NCBI GenBank assembly: GCA_905194705.1
Contig: CAJJTI010000134.1
Coordinates: 1 to 5,366, forward strand
DNA length: 5,366 bases
DNA from: an uncultured Solobacterium sp.
GTDB taxonomy: Bacteria > Bacillota_I > Bacilli_A > Erysipelotrichales > Erysipelotrichaceae
Direction: 5' to 3'
The position numbers and the translations under genes are program-made. Below the pieces are notes generated by a model, which saw only the letters and a program-made list of their open reading frames with translations, was not told where the DNA came from and did no database searches. Numbering within the stretch: position 1 is the first letter of the stretch; every line of letters starts with the position of its first letter. Shown here piece after piece: positions 1 to 4,769 of the stretch.

Positions 1-32
1 CTAAGAAACCCTTTATTTATCGCATTTCTTAG
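1..32. repeat. Perfect 8-bp inverted repeat (1-8 / 25-32)
   Basis: CTAAGAAA at 1-8 is the exact reverse complement of TTTCTTAG at 25-32, with a 16-base loop. No T-run follows on the plus strand, so it is a poor terminator in that direction. It may continue beyond the left edge. It could be part of an element end or a chance hairpin in AT-rich DNA. Confidence 0.35.
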
Positions 33-57
33 GTCCACTGTGCAAATTAGTTATTAA
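1..57 (+). other. Possible 3' tail of a transposase/mobile-element end, cut by the window edge
   Basis: Frame 1 is open from the first base to a TAA at 55-57 and would encode a tail ending FLRSTVQISY. A short C-terminus of the form 'LxxTxQI', lying next to a sequence that reads TTTGCACAGTGGAC on the opposite strand, reminds me of the terminal region of IS30-like elements. That is recollection, not a search result. Only about 18 codons are visible, too few to prove coding. It may equally be non-coding intergenic DNA. If real, it would converge on the leftward operon that ends at 126. Confidence 0.2.
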
Positions 58-105
58 AAACAAAAAGACATGTATTTTTGGACATTTCTAGCCAATTTAC
101 ATGTC
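56..105 (-). terminator. Rho-independent terminator of the yfcE/transglutaminase operon
   Basis: GACATGTA (67-74) pairs perfectly with TACATGTC (98-105). Inside it TTGG (78-81) pairs with CCAA (92-95) across a small internal loop. Read leftward, the stem is followed by TTTTTGTTTTT (66 down to 56). The hairpin begins about 20 bases after the transglutaminase stop codon, the expected place for the operon's terminator. The stem is AT-rich but long. On the plus strand only a weak ATTTT follows, so termination is mainly leftward. Confidence 0.75.
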
Positions 106-125
106 ATTTTCAGTTTATTGTAGCT

Positions 126-1478
126 CTAATTGTTTTGATGATTTTCAAGAATAACTTGTTTGTAAGAGAAGTCTTTTTCAGTTAAACCATAATCGTCATA
201 TTCAATTTCACCAATTTGATTGTCATATGGATCACTTCTTAAATATTTTTTAGCAGGTTCAAATTCATTACAAATATCATTATTTGCGACCATACGGAAT
301 GGGTCTATGTTACCAAAATAGAAATCATGTAATTCTTTTCTATTTGCTCTAAATGCTGAACCACCAAAACTAGGATCAGCGAATAGCCATCCATAAGGTT
401 CTACATAAAACATTGCCCAATCATGACAACCAATATCATATGGAGTTGTATATAAGCCACTTTGGAAATGTGCAGGTATACCTGTTACTCTACATAATGT
501 AATAAATAATAGTGCCTGTACGCCACAATCTCCTTTTAAAGATGCTCCAACATAATCGGGAATATATGGTAAAGCAACATATTTTCTCATAAATGAATAA
601 GTTACTTTAGTGGTACAGTAATCGTAAAAGTTTCTAGCAATTTTTAAAGGATCTGTTTCATTACCTTTAAGTTCTTTTGCTAAAGCTTTAATAAGCGGTG
701 TAAAAACAATTGCAGGATTTTTTTCGCATGTATATTCTTTGAAGTTGTTGGAATCTTTACCACAAGTCAAAAGATTATATTTACTAGTGCTGTCATATTC
801 ATATTCGACAAAGAATGGATGGTTTTCTTCCATTACTTCTTCAAAATAAATGGTTCTGCTGTTAGCATTACTTATGAAAGTGACAGGACTGTTTGTATGG
901 TCTAGTATTTTGATATTTTCAATATTGATACAGTTACTAGGAATTGGTAAATGTACATGTACTTTTTTGTTAGGTATAAAAGCATCATCATGAATTTGAA
1001 TAGAACTTTTAACATGGTAGTGGTAAGAGTTATATCCTTTTTGTTTCATTACAGACATATTTTTTTCTAATAATTTGAAGTTTTCATCTGTTTTAGCAAT
1101 ACCACATCTTTTAGCAATATCAGGATACACTTTTTTCATTGTGCTGAAGAAACGATTGAATAAATGAATTTCTCCATCAACATAAATCCAATCCACTTTT
1201 TCGGTATCAATCCACTCATTGAATTCTTCTTCACTGAAATCTTTGATTTCTTTTTGGATAATTTCTAGGGCCTCTGAAACAGAATAAGGGTATTCCCGTG
1301 GTAATTCTTTTAAAACAAGTTTTTCAAATGCAAGACGCTCTTTCATGCAGGTTGCAGTTTTGTCACTTTGCAAATGCATATCAATTAAACGGATTGCACG
1401 CTTGAAGTCACCATGATATTTAGCTTTTTTAATGTCTTCAGGAAGACTGATGCATAAAGAATTAAATGTATTTTTCAT
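126..1478 (-). CDS. Transglutaminase-like (papain-fold) domain protein, predicted cytosolic
   Basis: This 450-residue protein carries a transglutaminase-like core in its C-terminal half. The Cys is in GDCGVQ (Cys318), the His in CHDWAMF (His352) and the Asp in ADPSFGG (Asp368), with the usual spacing of the Cys-His-Asp triad and the Trp-rich PYGW before the Asp. Bacterial members of this fold are commonly peptidases or amidases rather than protein cross-linkers, so the substrate cannot be inferred. Residues 1-140 are mostly charged and helical. Residues about 150-245 look beta-rich, as in the sandwich domain that often precedes this core. There is no signal peptide or membrane segment, so it should act in the cytosol. 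The start follows the yfcE stop by only 3 bases. Its weak ribosome site (GAG) lies in the last yfcE codons, which suggests translational coupling. The triad is intact, so it is probably active. The fold is well supported; the role is unknown. Confidence 0.85.
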   Translation of the reverse strand: MKNTFNSLCISLPEDIKKAKYHGDFKRAIRLIDMHLQSDKTATCMKERLAFEKLVLKELPREYPYSVSEALEIIQKEIKDFSEEEFNEWIDTEKVDWIYVDGEIHLFNRFFSTMKKVYPDIAKRCGIAKTDENFKLLEKNMSVMKQKGYNSYHYHVKSSIQIHDDAFIPNKKVHVHLPIPSNCINIENIKILDHTNSPVTFISNANSRTIYFEEVMEENHPFFVEYEYDSTSKYNLLTCGKDSNNFKEYTCEKNPAIVFTPLIKALAKELKGNETDPLKIARNFYDYCTTKVTYSFMRKYVALPYIPDYVGASLKGDCGVQALLFITLCRVTGIPAHFQSGLYTTPYDIGCHDWAMFYVEPYGWLFADPSFGGSAFRANRKELHDFYFGNIDPFRMVANNDICNEFEPAKKYLRSDPYDNQIGEIEYDDYGLTEKDFSYKQVILENHQNN

Positions 1479-1481
1479 AAA

Positions 1482-2033
1482 TTACTCGATTTCTATAGAC
1501 ATATAAGGAGTATGGTCTATTTCATAAATAGTGAAATTTGAATCATCTAATATAGCGTATGTTCTTGGATGATTTTCTTTAGGTAAAGAAATAGATCCTG
1601 GATTTAATAAATAAACGCCATTTTCATTTGTATATGCTGTTGGAATATGTGTATGACCTGATAGAAAGATATTGCTAGGTTCAAGAGGTGGTAATTTATC
1701 CGGTGAATAAATATGGCCATGACTCATGCATACTTTATGTTTTGGATTTAAATAAAAATAATTTGTTGTACTAAGTATTGGAAAACCTAATACCATTTCA
1801 TCAACTTCGCCATCACAATTTCCACGTACAGTAATAATATTAGGAATTAAAGATTTAATGATTTCAATTACTTTTTTAGGTGCATAATCACTTGGTAAAT
1901 CATTTCTTGGACCATGATACAGAATATCACCTAAGCATAGAATAGCGTCTGCTTGATGATATTTGAAACTTTCTTTTAAAATTTCTGCACCACTTAATGA
2001 ACCGTGGATGTCAGATACAACTAGATATTTCAT
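1482..2033 (-). CDS. yfcE: YfcE/MJ0936-family metallophosphodiesterase
   Basis: At 183 residues it matches the length of E. coli YfcE (about 184). All metal-binding blocks of the calcineurin-like phosphoesterase fold are present in order: SDIHGS (Asp8, His10), CLGD (Asp36) followed by the YfcE-like YHGPRND, GNCD (Asn72, Asp74), SHGH (His105, His107) and SGHTH (His127, His129), then NPGS (144-147). These ligands hold two divalent metals, usually Mn2+. Family members hydrolyse phosphodiester model substrates, and the natural substrate is generally unclear. The protein is cytosolic. It is the first gene of the leftward operon, with a strong AGAAGGAG site about 10 bases before its ATG and a good promoter upstream. 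It ends 3 bases before the transglutaminase-like gene. The family call is secure; orthology to E. coli yfcE specifically is likely but not proven. Confidence 0.9.
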   Translation of the reverse strand: MKYLVVSDIHGSLSGAEILKESFKYHQADAILCLGDILYHGPRNDLPSDYAPKKVIEIIKSLIPNIITVRGNCDGEVDEMVLGFPILSTTNYFYLNPKHKVCMSHGHIYSPDKLPPLEPSNIFLSGHTHIPTAYTNENGVYLLNPGSISLPKENHPRTYAILDDSNFTIYEIDHTPYMSIEIE

Positions 2034-2043
2034 TAGTTACGTA

Positions 2044-2051
2044 CTCCTTCT
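2044..2051 (-). promoter_or_regulatory. Ribosome binding site of yfcE
   Basis: Read leftward this is AGAAGGAG, a near-complete Shine-Dalgarno sequence, with 10 bases between GGAG and the ATG at 2033. It confirms the chosen yfcE start. Confidence 0.75.
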
Positions 2052-2061
2052 CTATAAGAAC

Positions 2062-2089
2062 ATTTTAGACGAACTAAATTACTTTTCAA
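2062..2089 (-). promoter_or_regulatory. Sigma-A-type promoter for the yfcE/transglutaminase operon
   Basis: Read leftward, TTGAAA (2089-2084) is followed after 16 bases by TAAAAT (2067-2062). Both boxes differ from the housekeeping consensus by a single base. Transcription would begin near 2055, giving a leader of roughly 20 bases that contains the yfcE ribosome site. The upstream edge of the -35 box is only 2 bases from the likely -10 box of the opposite coaBC promoter. Confidence 0.65.
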
Positions 2090-2091
2090 TG

Positions 2092-2097
2092 TATAAT
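2092..2097 (+). promoter_or_regulatory. Likely -10 box of the coaBC-coaX promoter
   Basis: A perfect TATAAT preceded by TG lies about 45 bases before the coaBC ATG. No good -35 box sits at 16-18 bases. The best candidate, TAGACG at 2066-2071, matches four of six consensus bases but is 20 bases away. The promoter may therefore be weak or depend on an activator. The transcript leader would be about 40 bases, too short for a riboswitch. Confidence 0.45.
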
Positions 2098-2129
2098 AAT
2101 TTTGTAATTCGCTGTATCAAACGAACGGC

Positions 2130-2135
2130 AGAAGG
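2130..2135 (+). promoter_or_regulatory. Ribosome binding site that fixes the coaBC start at 2143
   Basis: AGAAGG ends 7 bases before the ATG at 2143. The reading frame stays open upstream to an ATG at 1963, but that would overlap yfcE on the other strand and cross both promoters. This site and the family's usual N-terminus, which begins just before the GVTGGIA motif, decide for 2143. Confidence 0.85.
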
Positions 2136-2142
2136 AAAATAT

Positions 2143-3333
2143 ATGGAAAAGAAAAAATGTGTTGTGATTGGTGTAACAGGTGGCATAGCAATTTATAAAA
2201 TATGTTCACTTGTTTCAAGCTTGAAAAAGCAAAATTATGAAGTAATTGTCTTAATGACAGAAGCTGCACAAAAATTTGTAACACCTCTTACTTTTCAAAC
2301 ATTAAGTGGAAGTAGAGTGGTTACAGATATGTTTTCAGTAGATTATGAACCAGATGTTCATCATATTTCTATTGCGAAGAAAGCAGATGTTTTTGTGATT
2401 GCTCCAGCAAGTGCGAATACGATTGCAAAAATTGCAAATGGTCTTGCGGATAATATGTTAACAACTACTTTTTTAGCAAGTCACTGTTCTAAACTAATTG
2501 TTCCAGCAATGAATACTGGGATGTTAGAAAATGAAGTGACACAAGAAAACATTCGAAAGTGCAGACAACTTGGAATACATATTTTAGACAGTGATTCTGG
2601 GTATTTAGCTTGTGGCGACACAGGAAAAGGTAGAATGCCAGAAGCTTTTGAAATTGAAGATAAAATCAAAGAAATCTTAGAAGAAGATAAATTTTTAAAA
2701 GGTAAAAAAGTATTAATTACAGCTGGTCCTACACAAGAAGCGATTGATCCCGTACGTTATATTACAAATCATAGTACAGGAAAAATGGGCTATGCTTTAG
2801 CAAAGATGGCTAGAAACTTTGGAGCAGAAGTTACTTTAGTTACAGGACAAACAAATTTAGAAGCGATTAAAAACGTTAATACTATTCAAGTAACAAGCGC
2901 TAAAGATATGGCAGAAGCTGTATTTATGCATAACAAGGAAAGCGATATTATGATTTTATCTGCTGCTGTAGCAGACTATACACCAAAAGAAGTTGCTGAA
3001 AATAAAATTCATAAAAGTGGTGAAGGAATGAACCTTGAATTAACAAAGACAACAGATATATTAGCCACTATTGGAAAAGAGAAAAAAGAAAATCAAGTAA
3101 TTATTGGCTTTGCAATGGAAACCGAAAATCTATTAGAATCAGCGAAGAAAAAACTGGAAAAGAAAAACTGTGATTATATCGTTGCCAATAATCTCAAAGA
3201 AAAAGGAGCTGGCTTTGCTCATGATACAAATAAAGTGACAATTATTTCTAAAGATGAAATGAAAGAGCTACCTTTATTATCAAAGGAAGAAACTGCTTCA
3301 GAGATATTAAAATATGTCGTAAAGGGGAAATAA
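2143..3333 (+). CDS. coaBC: Bifunctional phosphopantothenoylcysteine decarboxylase / phosphopantothenate-cysteine ligase
   Basis: This 396-residue enzyme catalyses two consecutive steps of CoA synthesis in the cytosol. The C-terminal CoaB half joins 4'-phosphopantothenate to cysteine using a nucleotide triphosphate (CTP in typical bacterial CoaB). The N-terminal FMN-dependent CoaC half decarboxylates the product to 4'-phosphopantetheine. In the CoaC half (about 1-180) I see the flavin-binding GVTGGIAIYK (10-19), the catalytic His in HHIS (His74), APASANT (87-93), PAMN (121-124) and the active Cys in LACGDTGKGRM (Cys157). In the CoaB half (about 187-390) I see TAGPTQE, the NHSTGKMG block (Asn209), SAAVADY with the following Lys288, and FAMET. 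The length is normal for the fused enzyme. The PXMNXXMW-type motif ends in Leu (PAMNTGML), a mild departure. The gene heads an operon with coaX, whose ribosome site lies in its last codons. Confidence 0.96.
   Translation: MEKKKCVVIGVTGGIAIYKICSLVSSLKKQNYEVIVLMTEAAQKFVTPLTFQTLSGSRVVTDMFSVDYEPDVHHISIAKKADVFVIAPASANTIAKIANGLADNMLTTTFLASHCSKLIVPAMNTGMLENEVTQENIRKCRQLGIHILDSDSGYLACGDTGKGRMPEAFEIEDKIKEILEEDKFLKGKKVLITAGPTQEAIDPVRYITNHSTGKMGYALAKMARNFGAEVTLVTGQTNLEAIKNVNTIQVTSAKDMAEAVFMHNKESDIMILSAAVADYTPKEVAENKIHKSGEGMNLELTKTTDILATIGKEKKENQVIIGFAMETENLLESAKKKLEKKNCDYIVANNLKEKGAGFAHDTNKVTIISKDEMKELPLLSKEETASEILKYVVKGK
3321..3327 (+). promoter_or_regulatory. Ribosome binding site of coaX inside the coaBC 3' end
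   Basis: AAAGGGG sits in the last coaBC codons, 7 bases before the coaX ATG. The coaBC stop (3331-3333) falls between them, so ribosomes finishing coaBC can readily reinitiate on coaX. Confidence 0.75.
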
Positions 3334-3334
3334 G

Positions 3335-4111
3335 ATGATTTTAACAGTAGATATTGGAAATACAAATATATCAATGGGATTTGTAGATGAAGGAAAAATC
3401 ATTTCTACATTCCGTTTAACAACAAAATCTCCTAGAACAAGTGATGAATTTGTTATCGCTCTTTCTTCTTTCTTTACTACTGCAGAAGTAATGAAACATC
3501 AAGTTGAGGATGTCATTATTTCTAGTGTAGTACCGCAAATTATGTATACATTTACGTCTGCGATATTTAAGTATCTAAAAAAAGAACCAATAATTATTGG
3601 CCCAGGTATAAAAACAGGGATTAAGATTCATACAGAAAATCCAAAGGAAGTTGGTGCGGATAGAATTGTAGATGTTGTTGCAGGATACAATCGTTATAAA
3701 TCTTCATGCATTGTTGTAGATTTTGGTACTGCTACAACGTTTGACTACATATCAAAAGATGCTGAATTTAAATATTGCATTATTATGCCAGGCTTAGGAA
3801 TCAGTACTAACGCATTAACAAGCCAGGCAGCAAAATTACCTAATATTGAAATTAAAAAACCGGATTCTATTTTGGGTACAAATACAATACAAGGTATGCA
3901 GGCGGGTATTGTGTATGGTTATATTGGGGCTGTGGAATATGTAATCAAAACAATGAAAAAAGAATTGAATGATCTAGATTGTCCAGTTATTGCAACAGGT
4001 GGCTTAGGAAGAATTATCGCGTCAGAAACAGAAGCAATTCACGAATATGATCCTGATATAGCTTATAAAGGAATGTGGCAATTATATCAACTAAATAAAG
4101 AAGTGGCATAG
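3335..4111 (+). CDS. coaX: Type III pantothenate kinase
   Basis: This 258-residue cytosolic kinase of the ASKHA (acetate kinase/sugar kinase/Hsp70/actin) fold phosphorylates pantothenate with ATP, the first step of CoA synthesis. Type III enzymes characteristically need a monovalent cation and are not feedback-inhibited by CoA. Visible family motifs are the phosphate-binding DIGNTN (6-11), GADR with the likely catalytic Asp109, DFGTATTFD (129-137) and the nucleotide-site ATGGLG (220-225). PGLGIS (152-157) and AAKLP (165-169) are also typical. The length is normal. One oddity is that the Gly-Gly usually preceding the xIxPG segment reads Tyr-Cys here (147-148). Only 1 base separates it from coaBC, and it has a strong AAAGGGG site, so the two are cotranscribed and probably coupled. 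Its stop codon lies in the loop of the operon terminator. Confidence 0.95.
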   Translation: MILTVDIGNTNISMGFVDEGKIISTFRLTTKSPRTSDEFVIALSSFFTTAEVMKHQVEDVIISSVVPQIMYTFTSAIFKYLKKEPIIIGPGIKTGIKIHTENPKEVGADRIVDVVAGYNRYKSSCIVVDFGTATTFDYISKDAEFKYCIIMPGLGISTNALTSQAAKLPNIEIKKPDSILGTNTIQGMQAGIVYGYIGAVEYVIKTMKKELNDLDCPVIATGGLGRIIASETEAIHEYDPDIAYKGMWQLYQLNKEVA

Positions 4112-4128
4112 ACCACTTTTTATCTTTT
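4098..4128. terminator. Bidirectional terminator overlapping the coaX stop codon
   Basis: AAGTGG (4101-4106) pairs perfectly with CCACTT (4113-4118) around the six-base loop CATAGA, which contains the coaX TAG. On the plus strand TTTTTATCTTTT follows, a good rho-independent terminator. Read leftward, the same stem is followed by CTTTATTT, so it can also stop the convergent rhomboid transcript. The two genes are only 22 bases apart, so this one hairpin probably serves both. Confidence 0.75.
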
Positions 4129-4133
4129 ACTAT

Positions 4134-4691
4134 TTATAAAATGTAGTAAATAACAGCCATGAATAAAGCCCCAAATGTAGCTCCACCTAAATGAGCTTTC
4201 CAAGAAACACCAGGCATAAAGTTCAAAGATACATTTAAAATAATCGTAATTAAAAGAGATGTATTATGTGTAATACCACCAATTCCATATAATAGATAGA
4301 TAAAAATAAGTTCAGTAGCTAATAAGCCATATATTCCAGAGGACAGTCCACCACTGATTGTATAATCATTACCAATGAGTGCTTGAAACACGTTACCCAG
4401 GATAATTGAACCAACTAATAATATGGCATAAGGTATATGTCCTAATATGTATTCTAAAGATGTTCCTAAATAGTACATGCAGTATAGATTCATAAATAAA
4501 TGATAAAAAGACACATGTACAAAACCGGCAGTAAGAAAACGATAACTTTGTTTTAATCCACCATAATAAGGTGTTTGTAAAGCACCAGCATCAATTAAGG
4601 CTAAATCAGGGCTTTCTTTTTTCTTTAAATCATTTAAACGGATGTAGTTTAATATTGCAAGCAAGATAGTAATATAAGTAACTAATGGCAT
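4134..4691 (-). CDS. Rhomboid-family intramembrane serine protease
   Basis: This 185-residue, strongly hydrophobic protein has about six membrane segments (roughly 1-18, 52-72, 78-106, 113-136, 143-159 and 165-185), the minimal rhomboid core. Rhomboids cut transmembrane substrates within the membrane using a Ser-His dyad. The hallmark motifs are present: HLFMN (His64, Asn68) in segment 2, GGLSSGIYG with the likely nucleophile Ser117 and a conserved Tyr121 in segment 4, and AHLGGATFG with His167 in segment 6. The residue after the nucleophile is Ser instead of the frequent Gly, though a Gly follows immediately. Loop 1 (19-50) is soluble and the N-terminal extension is negligible. The start is supported by AGGAG ending 7 bases upstream. 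It is a single-gene unit between a divergent promoter region and a shared terminator. Substrates cannot be predicted. The family call is strong, and activity is likely because the dyad is intact. Confidence 0.9.
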   Translation of the reverse strand: MPLVTYITILLAILNYIRLNDLKKKESPDLALIDAGALQTPYYGGLKQSYRFLTAGFVHVSFYHLFMNLYCMYYLGTSLEYILGHIPYAILLVGSIILGNVFQALIGNDYTISGGLSSGIYGLLATELIFIYLLYGIGGITHNTSLLITIILNVSLNFMPGVSWKAHLGGATFGALFMAVIYYIL

Positions 4692-4698
4692 GTTTTTT

Positions 4699-4703
4699 CT
4701 CCT
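4699..4703 (-). promoter_or_regulatory. Ribosome binding site of the rhomboid gene
   Basis: Read leftward this is AGGAG followed by AAAAAAC and the ATG at 4691, a spacing of 7 bases. It decides this start. Confidence 0.75.
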
Positions 4704-4715
4704 AATATGTGCATT

Positions 4716-4736
4716 ATAACATCAGATATCTGTTAT
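4716..4736. promoter_or_regulatory. Palindrome between mirrored promoters, possible operator
   Basis: ATAAC (4716-4720) is the reverse complement of GTTAT (4732-4736), an 11-base-spaced inverted repeat centred on 4726. Nested inside is a perfect 10-base palindrome, CAGATATCTG (4723-4732). The site overlaps the -10 regions of both divergent promoters, where a dimeric repressor could block both genes. No regulator is encoded nearby, so an operator role is inference. The outer repeat may simply reflect two similar -10 boxes facing away from each other. Confidence 0.4.
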
Positions 4737-4739
4737 GAT
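4731..4739 (+). promoter_or_regulatory. Extended -10 promoter of the SWIM/SNF2 gene
   Basis: TGTTATGAT is an extended -10 element with one mismatch to TATAAT. The position 17 bases upstream (4711-4716, GCATTA) is not a good -35 box and overlaps the opposite promoter's -10. A second possible -10, GATAAT at 4745-4750, lies downstream. The leader would be about 25 bases and contains the GAGG ribosome site at 4756-4759. Confidence 0.45.
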
Positions 4740-4769
4740 TATAAGATAATCGAAAGAGGTAACTTACTT

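Larger units (their letters stand above)
4713..4741 (-). promoter_or_regulatory. Extended -10 promoter of the rhomboid gene
   Basis: Read leftward, TGTTATAAT (4721-4713) is a consensus extended -10 element with a perfect TATAAT. The -35 position at 17 bases (4741-4736) reads TAATCA, a poor match, which is typical of extended -10 promoters. Transcription would start near 4706, only about 15 bases before the rhomboid ATG. Confidence 0.55.

Noticed and set aside
1..32. The 1-32 inverted repeat as a rho-independent terminator
   Set aside because: No T-run follows the stem on the plus strand, and read leftward the sequence ends at the window edge, so there is nothing to support it.
1963..2142. 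Upstream extension of coaBC to an ATG at 1963
   Set aside because: It would overlap the start of yfcE on the other strand, cross both promoters, and add 60 residues absent from the family. A good ribosome site and the usual N-terminus support 2143.
2034..2142. Riboswitch or T-box leader before coaBC
   Set aside because: The likely leader is only about 40 bases and shows no conserved structure; too short for a known riboswitch class.
2481..2669. 62-codon open frame on the minus strand within coaBC
   Set aside because: Lies entirely antisense to the conserved PAMN to LACGDTG region of CoaC and has no recognisable domain; a coding shadow.
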